From contig JAPEHQ010000005.1 in the NCBI GenBank assembly GCA_027405735.1, positions 1 to 64,000 on the forward strand: DNA of 64,000 nt, given 5' to 3'. The stretch comes from Mucor racemosus. Taxonomy: Eukaryota; Mucoromycota; Mucoromycetes; Mucorales; Mucoraceae. Shown piece after piece: positions 42,783 through 56,670 of the stretch. Every line of letters starts with the position of its first letter. Position 1 is the stretch's first letter. Below the pieces are notes generated by a model, which had not been told where the DNA came from, made no database searches, and saw nothing but the letters and a program-made list of their open reading frames with translations. Position numbers and translations under genes: made by a program.

Positions 42783-45700
42783 TCAAGATATGGTCGATTG
42801 GTATGATTTAGTTGAAGCAGCAACATGAGCAGAATTCCTGTTGACGCTTGCTGTTTCAATATTATTGGTATCAAAATTCAATTGTGATCTCTGACTGAAT
42901 GATATAATTGATTGACTATCACTATTATCTACATGAAGTAGGCTTGATGTAGATCCATTATTCAAATTACTCCATCTGGGTAATGTTATTGGTTGATGTT
43001 GGTTCTTGATTCTACTGACATGAATTGCAGATCTATAGGTAAAAATTAGTATAAAAGAACATCAAATCCTTGAAATAGAATACTGTACATTTCTTTTCTC
43101 TTGTACATTGAAAGCACTTTCTTTCTAAGCTTTTCTCCATTGTATTTCTTTGGTAATTGATCTTTGTTGACCATCACAATTGTATCTATCAGTAGCGCAT
43201 GTCGTTCTAGCACAGAGCTTACAATAACTGGAATTGCTCCCGAATAAGATGCAATCGATGATTTGATAGCTGCAATTACGACAATTTCATTGCTATCTAC
43301 TTGTATCACATAGCTAATTTACACATTGTCAGAAATATTGCAATCATGGTTATCATTGAAAAGCTTACCATCCTTCTCCTAGTATATCTGAATGACAATT
43401 TTCTACTGTTTCTTCAATATCAATTGCAAAATGAAGCAGGCCCTTTGAAGTAATAATTTCATCAATATGCCCAAGAACATAAAGACATTGCCCTTCTTCA
43501 ACTGGTGCTTGCATACCCATTGCCTTTCTCTGCACATTCCAAAGAAATCCAATGTCGCCTGTACGCATGTACTTGGTGCGAGGATCTGCACCTTGAATAG
43601 TTGCCTCAAATGTATTTGTATAATCCACCGATGATTTGTAGATTCCTTTAACATTGCTGTCTGAAGAAACCCAAATTTCACCCATGACATGACTTGGGCA
43701 GAGACAAAGTGTCTCGGGATTGACAATGGCTATCATTGTGTTTGTAGGCACAATGCCTGAATCTTGTAAAAGTACACCATATGAGCTGTCATCTCCTTGA
43801 GCCAAAGGTCGAATTATACCTTGTCGCAACCATTCAAAATCAGCAATTAGTGAAATTGGCTCCAAAAGCATAAATGAGCGGGTAGTAATCATAGGATTGT
43901 AAGGATGGCTATACACTGTGTTAATTGCTTCTTTTTCAACTCTACTCAAAGAGAGATATCGAGCAATCTTTTCGTAAAACTTTGGTTTTGTTCTACTAGA
44001 AACTGACAGCATAATATTTTGAGTATTTTGTAGCGGAATTTGTCGTTGTTCAGAAGGTGCAATTCTGTTCATGGCAAAATCAAACAACATATAATTTGTG
44101 CAAATGGTAGGACATTTGTTTCTAGCTATCAATTCGAAATATGAAGCAGTCGAATTTTTGAATTCTATAGTAGGCATCAAAATAGTAGTGCATCCAACAT
44201 AAACACCACAGAATGCTGCATGTAGTACACCAAGTCCCTCAAATGCACTTAATCCTGTTACTACCAATGGTTTTTGGAACTTGATTTGACATGTCAGCTT
44301 TTGAGATCGACATTGAGCTACAATGGTATCATGGCTATAAGGAATATATTGATGAGATCCACATTTGTTATCATTTGTTTCCAATTGACTGATTAAAACA
44401 AAGGCAGGTCTCTTTTTATCTGATGTCCATTCAGATTTAACCGAGAATCCGCTTTCTGGTCCAAGCATCTTGTTGAAACGATTTGCTTTTTCAATATTGA
44501 TATGTTCTGGTAGCTTTTTTATTCCAATTATTTTTCCGTTCTGCATTGTAGAGATTTTAACAGCTTGTAGTACGTTTTTGTTGCGCAAAATATCTTCAGA
44601 TTGAGAGTTGACAATGATATGTTGAATGTTCAAATCATGAATAGTGCGTACCATAATATTTACATCTTCCTGGAGGCTTTTTTGTGAAGTTTGCATTAAT
44701 TCAGGTGGTGGGCATAGAACTGGAATTAAACCCAAAACGAAACAGGCATAGAGAACACGAACAAAATCAGGTCCAAAATGTAGTAAAATCAATACTCTGG
44801 TACCTGCTTTTAGCAAAAATTTCTTGGAAAAGTAATTGGCAATGGTAGCAATCTGATTATTGAATTTTCTCCAAGTGTAAGGTTTTGTACCACTTTGACT
44901 AACTGCAACAAATGCATTTTCTTCTGGATATAGTGATGTACGCCATAACATAATATCAACTAAATTGGTAAATCTCGATAAATCATAGCCAGAACGTTCA
45001 TCAATAGTAGCTTTGACTATTTCCACTCCAGAATGCTGAGGCCTTGGTCGAGGTGATATTAGTCTTAATGATAATGCTCTTTCGTATGAGAGTGGGTTAG
45101 ATCTCCAAACAGAAATGGCTTGGTTTTCGGATAAAGATGTTAGAGGAGAGGTAGCCTCGTTAAATACGGTTCGATCAACATCCATTTTTAAATATTTGAT
45201 TGGTAATTGACCAGCTAAAAATCGACGTTTTGTAATTAGATGGTGAATATATTGATTTCCATCTTTTAAATAACGTGGAAGTTGGCCTTTATTCACACTA
45301 ATGGTTGCATAAAGACGAAGACCATGATACGCTTTGACCACATCGTTAACATTTTCTATCAAATTACTCAATTCTTGATCCACTAAATTTGACTCGATTG
45401 CCAATATCGGCAAATATTGACCATTGACTTGAATGTCAAAAACAATACTATAAATAAAATGATTAGTCTCATTTGAAAGATGTTAAAACAACGCATTACC
45501 ATGAGTCCACTCGAGATTTTTTAGCAATTGTATTGATTACATCCGTATTGATATGCGTTTCTTCAACGCCCAACTCATTGCCTAATCTCTGTTGTCGCAC
45601 ACGATCCTCATAAGCACCCAGAACAACTAATCTTCCACCTATCATTGTGCCTAAAAGACCTGTTCTAACAAATTGCTGATCATAAGTCTCTGGATATAAT

Positions 45701-48700
45701 GTTTCAGCAGGTACCAATATAGGGCTAGCATGGTAAACAACGTCCGTTAAAGCAGGAATACCCCAAAACCCATCTGCTAAGGAAGGTGCGTTAATCCATA
45801 CTTCACCGATAGTATCTGAAGGACATAAAAGAGATGTTTCTGGGTCTACAATGGCAATTGTCGAATTGGGAAATGGAAAACCATGAGAACCAACTTTCAA
45901 ACATCCAGCCTCATCTCCACCGGTAATTCCGGAAGATGTCGTTGTAGCTAACACTACTACCTTTCTTCTGCGCAAGGCATCAGCATCTAAAATACACTCC
46001 CATACTTCCCTTGATCTTCCAGATGCAAAGATAATCTTCTTTTTAGTTGTTGTTGTGTTATCTTGTTGATTATAAGATTGCTCGAATTCTTCTAATTTTC
46101 CAGGTCCAAGATAATCTCTGAAACTGATAATAGCGCCTGCATGTTCTGGCAAAGAGAGAATGGGTGTTACAACTTCAATAGGATCTTGCAACATTGTCTT
46201 GCCTAATGGTTTAAGCAATTTGTTGGCAATATATTCGTTGGTATCAGGTTTTACAACAATAGTGTCAATGAATAAAATTCGAAGTGATGATAAATCAGGT
46301 ACCGTTTTTTTACTATAATTGATCACCTCTCGAGAATTTTTTTGATAATATTTTGCTGCATAAAATATACCAGGATATCCTCCCAGGGCAATGGTAACTG
46401 TGTATGTCATGTTGGTATTTTTTTTTTCATCTATAAATCAGAAATTCATGTGTTACCTTTGTATTTTGACATGACATAAATCCATACTGCTGGTGTTTCC
46501 ATAATATTGGCACTTGCAAAGATGGTGTGGCTCCCGCTGTAGATAGAACACAGGATCGAAATGTTAAGGCCTAATTGCTGTCGAGGTTCAAGATAGGTTA
46601 GAAGTGTATCTGCACCTTGTGTATCCCAGTTTGGGAGTACAGAAGTTGTATTATCTTCTCCAGTAAAAACTACAGTTTCCGTAGTTGCTGCTGTGTATGA
46701 ATGACAACTACTCATGATAGATTGATGCGATACGGCTATTCCCTTTAATTCTCCATTAACTGCTTTTGTATATTCAATATATGCTAACGATGTTGGACGT
46801 AATGAAGTGTATTTTCCTGATTTGGTTTGATGTGCATAAAGTGATCCAAAATCATTTGTAGGCCACCAATCTACATTTTTAGGGAAGTCAATGTTTCTTG
46901 ATTTCATATTTTTTGTCAATGTTTTGAGATTATTATCAGTTGTCAGCACCAGGTGAATATTTGATACACGTAGAATGAACCACAGTTCAGATAGTTCCTC
47001 AATGGCATTGATAGGTACAACTACCAAACCAGCAATAAAACAGCCCAGCATGGATACAATAAAATCTATTGTTTCGGTTTTCCGATATAATAAAGCCACA
47101 CAACTACCAACTTCCAACGCTGATTTGTCTCGTATTACCATGGCTACCTTCTCAGCACGAGCAGCAAGCCTTTCCCAAGTTAAGCTAGTTGATTCTTTAC
47201 CTTTATCATCTACTTGTGTAAATGCTGGAATTATTCTGCCTTGACTATTAGAAGCACGATAACGCAATAATTCTGCAATAGAATAAAATAAACTAGGATC
47301 TTGTTTGTCTTGTAGATCAATAACTTTGAAAGGTATGTCTCGGGGTAAAGAAGGTAACATTTGACGTCCTGCAAGCTCTTCTAAAGCAGCTGCATCCTCT
47401 GCAACAATGCGAGGAATTGGTATAGGCTCAACATTATGAAATGCTTTGGTCATGGTTGTATTTCCATATTTACTAAGGTTGGTTTTACGAGGTAAACTGA
47501 TAGTTGGTAAGGATAAATCTGTTAATGATTTACTTGGAGGTAATTGTTTTTGCTGCTGTTGTTGACTAAGGGTTGTACTACCTGAAGAAGTTGAAAATCG
47601 TGTAGGATTTATGTTTAAAGATGCAATAGATGGCGCTTTTTTTATTGATCCTGCTTTTTTGATATCATCTTCAACTACAGGAATTTAATGGAAAAACGAG
47701 TTAATTTCATAGAATAAAAAATACGAGTTGATAGATATAATATCAATAATAATAATACAAGCTTAAAAATATGATCTCATAAAGCAGCAGCAGCAATACA
47801 AATCCTTTAATGAAACATTTGCATGTAAAAAGAAAAATCTACAGTCAAAAATCTTATAAAATTATAATAATAAAATGATTAGATCACGCTAAACCTTTAT
47901 TCGAGAAGAAGAAGGAGGGAAAAGAAGTGAAGTTGGAAGTATAGTAGATTATTCATGAAAGAAGATGAATGATGGTAATAATAATAGTAATAGTATAAAT
48001 CAATGAAAAAAAAATATGTATATTTGCAAATAATAAAAGATAAGGGGGGATTCTACTTACAAAAAGAATGAAAAAACTAACTTAAAAAATGTCCTTCTTG
48101 ATATGTTTCTTCTTCTTCATTTTGCCTTACCAAAAAAAGATGACCATTTTACATGAAAAAGAAAAAGAAAAAGAAAAGAAATATAATAGTAAAAAACGCT
48201 GCTGCTTAGATGCTTACTGACGATTCCATTCCATAGAATCACTTCTGTTGGAATGCATTGACAGATATTGTCTTTGTTGTTGGTCATATTGCTTTCCCAT
48301 ATTATTATTATTAACATTATTCGTACCAGAAGATAGGGATCTGTTTACATCAACACTTCCCGGACTACTACTACTATAATAATTACCATGTAGTTGTTGC
48401 TGTGGTTGTTGCTGTGGTTGTGATTGACCATTAGATGGTTGCATATATTGTCCTTGTAAGGGCTGTTGAGGTCTATAACCACCGTTAGGTCGAGGTTGAG
48501 GTCTATACATTGGTCTAGGAGATGTTGCATTTTGAGGTCTCGGTTGATTTGAGTTATAAGTTTGTTGTTGAGGTCTGTAAATAACATTTTGAGGAGGAAT
48601 TGCAGAAGGAGGTCTTTGGCCATAGTATGGATTAGAACCAGGAGGAACCATTGGACGTCCCATTTGTGATTGTTGTGGTTGTTGCTGAGGATAATTATTA

Positions 48701-49326
48701 CGGACCATGTAAGGTCTATTATTTGGAAGCGGAGATCCCATATTTGAATTGCCATAATAAGGTCCATTATTATTACCACGGCCAACTCCACCTGGAGGAT
48801 AAGGTCTATATTGAGGTTGCATAGGTCTCATTTGTTGCTGTTGTTGGGTTGAGATATATTGTTGTTGGTGTTGTTGTTGAGTTGAGATATATTGTTGTTG
48901 GTGTTGTTGTTGAGGTGATGGTTGATATTGTTGTTGTTGTTGTTGTGGTGGTGGTGGTGGTGGATGTTGAGGCAATGTTTGATATTGTTGTTGCTGTTGC
49001 TGCTGCATTTGACGGTGGTTTTCTTCCATATGATCCACTGCTTCAACTGTACGCGTAGGAGAATGTGTAGGAGATGGCAAGAAATCCAAAAAATCTACTA
49101 CATCAGCTGCACTTGGCTCTGGACCTAATTCTTCCAATAATTCAGCTTCACTTTTATGATTTGTAGGCGAAACAGGTGAACTAGGATTCGAAATATCTGC
49201 TAATAAACTGGCTTTCTTTTTTTCAAATCCCTTCAAAGTTATATCGCCATCCTCCAACTCCAACTCGAGGTTTCGAAGTTTTTCCATAATTTCATCAGGT
49301 AATTCTTGGTTATAGTCTGACTCCAT
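42783..49326 (-). CDS. DIP2/Mug62/Cmr2-type protein: DMAP1-binding domain plus two AMP-binding modules
   Basis: My seven-exon model is 49326-48218, 48125-48082, 47674-46457, 46430-45500, 45447-43369, 43313-43089 and 43032-42783. It sums to 5856 nt (1951 residues), in frame at every join. The N-terminus has a DMAP1-binding motif (LPDEIMEKLRNLELELEDGD, about 9-50), then a long Gln/Pro/Asn-rich region (about 105-365). Two fatty acyl-AMP-ligase-like modules follow (about 440-1090 and 1110-1850), then a Ser/Asn-rich tail. DIP2 proteins act in fungal and animal diacylglycerol/lipid homeostasis. Module 2 keeps YMRTGDIGF. Module 1 reads FVRTGLLG with the Asp missing, and both Gly-rich P-loops are degenerate, so module 1 may be non-catalytic. 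Exon 2 (44 nt) and the last splice, with a GTACAG donor, are the least certain parts. The intron between exons 2 and 3 is about 407 bp, long for this window. Confidence 0.9.
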
Positions 49327-52031
49327 TTTGTGTTTATCAAGAATAAGAAAAAGAAGAAAAAGAAAGGTACAAAATTAAAGATACAGTGAGAAAAAAAATA
49401 GGGAGAAGATCTGGGGGTCTCTGCTGTTTTGAGTTGGTGAAAGGGGAAAGAAAAGTTTTTATTTACATTTTAAATTGGGAAATATATCCAAAAAGCGAGG
49501 GAGAAGGAGAAGATGACCGAGTGTATTTTGAAACGCAGTTAACGAAAGGTGTCCGATAAAAGATGGCTCATGTATTTCTCTACTTGATGTAGCACATTGT
49601 ACAACTTCAATATCGTTTATAATTCACTTTAATTATCCGTTGAAACATCAAAAAGCATTCAATATAACTACACATATGCTGATCAACGAATATACTCGAA
49701 ACGATGCCATCGGAGTAGCTAAAATGATTGGAAACTTACCTTTAAATGGAGCATAACCCACTATTCGTATCAATACAGTACGACCTCCTTCTTGAGAATT
49801 ATCAACATCATATGATAAGAAGCAACAAGCACGTATTTAGCATGATACTATTCTAATCTTGATTTAGTATAGCTTTAACCTTCATTCTATCTAATACATT
49901 CATAAACTTATACATCGAACACTGAAGCAATTCATATTTATAACGGAGAACATTAAAATATCTATACATTGATAGTCAATTCATTACCCAATGATGCCTA
50001 TTTTTAAAAGTGGCGTACATTAATTTACCTCATGGTTTATGTATTACAAAGAGTGATTTTTTTTCTCTCAGCTAAATAACAGCACAGAAGTATACAGAAT
50101 TATTTCATCTCGTTTCAACTAGTTTCTTAAAAATTACTGTGTACAACAAATTCAGGTACACGGTTGCCATGACAACAAAGGATTCAGGTACCGTTTCTAT
50201 TTTATGACTCATGGATTCAAGGTAAACTAACTCACTCAGTATGAAAGGTTGTTGAATTCCTTGCTAATCATGTAATAATAGACTATGTTGAAATGAAACC
50301 TGTGCTATATTACTTTTTTAATTGATTAATCTTCAATTTTCCCTAATAAAATCTATTGCAATATATACCGTACATGCAATTAATTTTACAGTTATGATTT
50401 TGAATGTTGTAATTCCTACCATAAATAGATACATTTCCAAATCATTATACAGCTCCGGAGAAATGGTCTTATTAATAGATGAATTCAATTCAAATTTACA
50501 AATCAAACAAAAATAGATAATATCTATCAATATTTAACCCAAGATACGTATGTCACCGATGATGATATTAACTCTCTTCAGAAAAAATATGCATTTAGCA
50601 TAAAACAACTAAAACAAAGAAGGTCAAATAGTAATGTTATGTACTATATCATACAGAGGCATCAAACATTTTTGATCTTGACATATTTCGAGTACACATA
50701 CACGCCCCAATATAAAAGCGTTTAGTGTGTCTATACTAGAATTTGGAATGTATCCCAAATAATCGAAAAATTAAGCATATTCTAATCTTAAATTTCACGT
50801 TTGCAATTTAGAGATCTTTGTTAATGTACAACTTCACATATTACTCAGCATTCACACAATACATTGGATGCAGAAATTCGAGCTCTTTAAATCGGGAAAT
50901 CTGTATAGATTATATGGACCATTATTATGGATTACCTAAAGTGTCAAGATTTATCAGACTGCGGGATAATACTTTGATTTTTAATTGCATTGTTCACGTT
51001 AAACCATAATAAAAGGTCGGAAATCACCGTATTTTCTTAGCATGAATGATATTTAGAATTCTGTAAGAACATATTTTATCATTGTTTCAGTGCGCAATGG
51101 CACTGAGGATTTGAAATTATGATAGAAATTGAAGTCTCCTAATTAGGCGTACGTTTTGTTCAGAATTGGAACTTGAAATGAATAAACCTGATTATTGTGT
51201 AGTCAGTTTTCACAGAATCCAATCTATAAAATTAATAGCATCACCAAATAGACTTGAATTCAAAATTGTTGCTCATTAATCGTTTTTTATCATATCACAT
51301 GACGTTAAAAATGCTAAAAACCCTGCTTTTTAATTATTGATATCTATCTTGCAGTAATTTTGAAATAGTTTTAAAGCTTCTACAATTGTTAGTATTTAAT
51401 ATTAGAAACATAATGTTTGCTAAGTGACAGAATTATTAATTAACCAATCAAACAAACATTATGTCTATTCAAAACAAGCTATTCTCTAGATTTTCCAGTT
51501 TTTGGACTCGACGAGGACAAGTTTCAGATATTTACTCACTCAAAAACAAATGTTTGCTAATCAAATTACAGGAAATTAGTATTTTATTTATTGTCTACTC
51601 AAAGTCATCCCAAAGTTATATTTCGAATCAAAGATTCCTTTTTATTGTGTATGATGTATCATTCTTAACCGAATGTCATTACAAAAGTAAAACAATAGTT
51701 CAGGAACCGAAAGTCAGGTCAATTAAACATCAACGGAACCACGGTTCCAGCATGATACTACAGCATGATGTTCCACCATCATGCCACATTAGTATAATAG
51801 ATAAAATCTATAATCCTTATCATATCATCATCCCCCTCAACTCAATTAGTGTATACTCCTCTTTATTTCCTTTTAATAAACAATATATCTTTACTTGATT
51901 AAATTTTTAGTTTTATTTCACATTTATATATTCTGATAAATCAATGTACATATAGCCATTGATATATATCCTAAATTAAAAAAGTTAATACCAGAATACT
52001 GGATATGCGCATGAATTGACATTGGCTAACA
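49327..52031. other. Gene-poor region upstream of the DIP2-like gene
   Basis: The first few hundred bases are its promoter side (purine-rich on the plus strand). Two decayed coding stretches are possible. On the minus strand near 49815-49735 a peptide like GGRTVLIRIVGYAPFKG is followed by a good GTAAGT donor. On the plus strand near 50480-50725 about 80 codons are open (containing TDDDINSLQKKYAFSIKQ). Neither is recognised or extended. Confidence 0.3.
51461..51898 (+). CDS. Unrecognised 145-residue ORF
   Basis: An open frame with Ser/Ile/Lys-rich composition and no recognised domain. Its 3' half overlaps structured DNA, including the perfect inverted repeat GCATGATG-TTCCAC-CATCATGC (about 51761-51782). 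The second half may therefore be element-derived, for instance LTR-like, sequence. It may well be non-genic. Confidence 0.2.
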   Translation: MSIQNKLFSRFSSFWTRRGQVSDIYSLKNKCLLIKLQEISILFIVYSKSSQSYISNQRFLFIVYDVSFLTECHYKSKTIVQEPKVRSIKHQRNHGSSMILQHDVPPSCHISIIDKIYNPYHIIIPLNSISVYSSLFPFNKQYIFT

Positions 52032-52101
52032 TAGGGATACTATCAAGCCGAGCTTGTATTAGTGAATTTGGCTGGTAAAACCCGGCTCGACACCAATGCT
52101 A
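52032..52101 (-). mobile_element. 70-bp hAT-like MITE, second copy
   Basis: Reverse complement of the MITE at 24494-24563, the same 70 bp with about a dozen differences. It begins TAGGGATAC and ends CCAATGCTA. A clean 8-bp target duplication is not evident. It lies 5 bp from the left end of CACTA-like copy 3, so its right flank may have been overwritten by that insertion. Confidence 0.75.
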
Positions 52102-52106
52102 ACTAG

Positions 52107-55100
52107 TACTACGGTCAACCTGTGCTGCACAGGATGATTTCGTTGTGCCCACTAAATATGGTTAAAAAGATAACAAGATGCACATGTGCACAACAAAAGA
52201 AACTGCACAAAAGCACAAAGCTAAGCCTGTATGTGCAGAATTATAAATTCTGTCCATGTGCATGACATTAATCCCATGTGTACATAATAGTAGAATTGCC
52301 CATAAGCATATCATTATCCCTATTTGTGCATAATAAGAAAACCTTACTATGAGAATAATGAGCTGATCGTATGGGCACAAATTGGTTTGTACATGAGCAT
52401 CGTGCCGTTCTCAAAATTCCATTGCATTTTTTTACTGGAATGGGTTTTTAAATTGCATTTACTTTTATTAATATATATTATAGACAATAATACAATTCAA
52501 TACGTTGTTGATGTAGTAGAACAATACATGCAACAACCAATATATTTACGATTATTATCATTTGTTAATATGTTTATAGCTATAATGTTTACAGCAACAA
52601 CGGTTTTTTCTCGAGCATAAAATTAAATAACACATGCTGCTTAAATTTATATGCAAGCCAAATCTAATAAGGTTATAAATGTTACTTTATCACACATAAA
52701 ATTTAAACAAATTAACCTTCTTTAAACTTACTATTTTAGTTTACGATTATTAGCTGTAAAAAGATTTATTTTCAAGTATAGCTACGACTAAAACTATGGT
52801 TATTAGACAAAGCATTAGATTATTCTTTTTTGTGTTTCTATATCATTTGAAATTTTATCATTTTTCTGGAACATTTCGTGGGTTTGTAGCCAGTTCTAAC
52901 TTTTCATTGAGTAGATATAAATATCATTGCCTTCAGTTTGATCTATTAATCAAGAAATACGTCCAACAGTACAGTAGTAAATAATGATATTTGATTCTAA
53001 AATGCGGCTAAATAAAAATATCAGTCTCTAATATATATAACGACTGCTACCTATACTAAAAACATTAGTCCCTTATGTTAGAATGTGTATTCAGATACAA
53101 GAAAAGAATACCAGCTTGATAGTCTGATATGCCTTATCAAACGATGAATATATCCTTGGAATATGAAAACAAAAGAGAGGAACAACACACGTAGAAAAGG
53201 ATTTTCAAGACTTTACATTGTTTAGCGCATTTAAAACCCTGCTAAATTGCACATTTCAGCCGATGTAAAGGCAGCATTACAGCGCCTGAACTATAAACTA
53301 AGTAAAATAGGCAATATCTGTTACTATAATAGAAACATAAATTTTTCTACTAAAAAAACGGTCTGTCATATCATAGATTCGTTAAAAAATTGCAAAAACG
53401 AGCCCGTAGAGCGACACCGTGATTGAGCCTGGCGAGATCGAACGGCTATATCTCTTGTATACTATGATATATCTAAGTTTTTAATAAAAAATATATTTTT
53501 TTTTCAACTTTTCTTATATTTAACTATCTGCAATCTGAAAATTCAGAATTTGTAGCGGACATTTTCGGGACTCATTTTATCCTTACCAACACTCATGATT
53601 TTGATCAAAAAACAGAAAAATCAAATTTTAATACCAAAACCAACGTTTAAATATACTACATTGTGAGAGAAAATTGTAGCCATGACTATTACACATTTTA
53701 TAAAAGCTTAATATTAAACGTTAAGTAATGAAATTTAGCATTTTTGGCCCAAAAACAATTTTTTGATTAAAGGATTTTCATGTAATATTTTGTAATAAAA
53801 ATGTTTGCTATTTTTTATTGAGCAAATAGAGCGCTAAATTTTGCATATGTGTATATTTTTTGTTTTCATAATTGGTATTATAATTAACTCTAGATTTGCA
53901 AAACCAGAAAAAAAAATTAAAAAATGTCAAAATTGATGATCTGGACAAAAATAATTTTCTAAATTAATATTCCGCTTATAAGCCTTGTTAGTCTTAAAAA
54001 TAAGAGATTTTATAATACTTGAGAACTTTTTCAAGGATTTATGATGTTGTACTCACTTGATTCAAGCTTATTACTTTAAATATTTACACATGCTAATATT
54101 GTGTGGTAGTTTATTTGATGATAATATAGTCTTACTTGATAATTATTAATGCGCTAGAGGTGATTTACATTGAGTTTTAGTCTTGCCTCTCCAATATTAT
54201 AAATATAAATATAAATATAAACATAAACATAAACATGGCCATCACTGGAACCTATTACCACCTTTTACCCTCTTTGTCCCAAGCCAATTTATTCATTGCT
54301 TTACCAGAACCAATTTAAGCATTACTTACAAATGGTTCCTCGGTATTTGCATTCAAATAAGATAAATCAAATTGACTGTTTCCATCTATTAGTAGTAGTA
54401 TCAAATGTATCATCAGCCCGCCTTATGATAATGTCAAACTAAAATTAGAAACACCCCATTGTCATTGTTATAAACTATGAAATGCTTGATTTTTAATAAT
54501 ACAGCAATTAAATAAAAAACAAGCTGGTACTAATAGCATATAATGAGTATTTAACATCTAAGTAAGTTTGATGAAGTATGCTTTTAAACCGTTTTAAAAA
54601 TCCTGAGGCAAACACAACAACATCTTGATCCTGTAATTTCTATCCATCAAAATGTTGCAATTTCCACCACCACTACACAATGAATGCACTTTTTATCTAC
54701 CTTGACCTCGATAAACATTGTTGAATATCAGTTTTTTACCAGTTGTATTTTCTCTAGTTCATTAATATTCAATCATATGGAACGATGATTTGTAGCATTG
54801 CAAAAAAAAAAAAAAAGGATGAATACTTCAAGGTTTTTCTGCATATCAAATTATGCAATTCAGTAACAATGATTGCACTTAATAACTATGCTTTTTGAAC
54901 CTATTGATGTTAATCAGAATAATTAGTAGTATTTTCATTCATCACAAGTAAGCTGTGTTGCTTTATACGATACATTTACATTCACCCATTCAATAAATGG
55001 AATTTCATTTATTATCAGTTATATCAATCAACCAACTTCATCTTGATTCGATACGTTTGACAATTAAATGCCTAAATTACACTTGAGTCACCTGAAGTAT

Positions 55101-56670
55101 CCCCACAAAAAAATCTCGTACAGGTCGACGAAGCACGATAGTTTGTTGGATCATTTTTTTGTGTTCATAGATCTCTGCATGAACCATAATATGTCTATCT
55201 GTTCAATTTAACTGAAATACATTGAACTCCAACATCGTACTTGATAAAACGCCTTACTTTATTGCGAGTCAACACAACTAATTTGATGCTAGTTTAGAAT
55301 CAGCAGCTAAATCAGGTAAATTTGAGATCAGACAACCCCTTTTAATAACAACTTTGCACACCATGAGCTAATAATAGACCGTTATTATTATAGATACGCT
55401 AATTAAGGATGACGAGTTGATTCTAATGGACGAACGACTCGATTATCAGTATAAACAAAATATTAAAATTAAATATAGCAATTGAATGAACAAGAGACAA
55501 TAAACAATGTACAGTAAATTAGCATAATTGAATTGTTTCAAGCGTTTTGAATTGAATACGCCTTTATTTTTGACCTATGAAAAATCGATTTATTAAAAAA
55601 TCAATTAACAAGCTAAGAAGTAATAATTATGGTGTACCTTTGATAGTTGATAGTGATAGACAAGATGACATCTTGCTTTCCTCTTAGCTGTTGGCCACTA
55701 AATAGAAACAAATACTTTTTAGAAACTAAATAAAATAACAAGAGCTTATTCATTCATTCAAATCAAGTAGATATTATACATATCATACTACTGTACTTTT
55801 ATAATCATCAATCTTTCTCCAGGTAGATATCGGCCCTATACCAAAGAAGCATTATTGATTATAACGTAGATGATGATGGAACGGAATGACTAAGCCTTGG
55901 ACGCTTTTTTTGCTCGAGAAAAAATATTATAACGTGCCCTAACAATAACAGTTAATAATTCATTTCCAAATAAACAATAGGAAACACATGTACTTGTACC
56001 TCCTGCTTCTTGATTTCAGTTTATAAAAAAATATTGGTCTTTTTGTTGTAATTTTAAACGTAAATAAAAGATTTTGTGTGTTACAAACAGGAATTTACAA
56101 AAGCATGAATACTTTTGCCAAACAGGTTGTTGTCGTTGTTCCCATTTGATCTCGGAAAGAAGAACATTGGCAGAACTCTTTCAAACCACAAATTTCAAAT
56201 TGATATATTTCGTCAATAAAGCAATTCTTGTTATGTCAATACTCATCCTATGTCTCACATCCAAGGTCACAGTCTATAATTAGTGTTACAGTAAATCAAT
56301 GTGGATCATTGACTTACATCATATTCTTAGATAGTAAAACCCTAGTAATAGTTATAATTAATGTATATAAATACATCCAAAGGATGTATTGTTAATAAAA
56401 GTGTAATATTCTGGCAAGATTATTTATATAGACTCTTTTGACATTTCAATTCTGTTATTCTGTTAAATCAGAGCAACGCACATCTTCTTTAAACCATTCA
56501 AATGATCTTCGTTATAAATTATATTATGATTGATATACTTTAATAAATTGATTAAAAAACCTTGATCTCATTGCTCTGCTCGTCTGAGCTGCCTGATCTG
56601 CAGAAAAGTTTTTATTTTGCCCATCTGTGCATATCATTATGCCAATGGGAAGCATAGTTCGCCCTTAGTG
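52107..56670 (+). mobile_element. CACTA-like non-autonomous element, copy 3 (most complete)
   Basis: About 4.56 kb including a 220-bp solo LTR inserted within it. The left end reads TACTACGGTCAACCTGTGCTG (compare CACTATGGCCGACCTG at the window start). The right end, read in reverse, is CACTAAGGGCGAACTATGC. The two termini are thus short imperfect inverted repeats of CACTAYGGCCGA type. The body has no ORF above about 100 codons and no transposase. The expected 3-bp target duplication is not obvious (TAG on the left, AGA on the right). The right end abuts an internal position of copy 4, suggesting nesting. Confidence 0.65.

Noticed and set aside
42783..42965. Separate 60-codon gene downstream of the DIP2-like gene
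   Set aside because: It is the last exon of the DIP2-like gene; phase and a CTATAG acceptor at 43033 fit.
48214..49326. 370-codon ORF as an independent gene
   Set aside because: Its DMAP1-binding N-terminus is characteristic of DIP2 proteins, and a donor just before the stop splices in phase to the AMP-binding exons.
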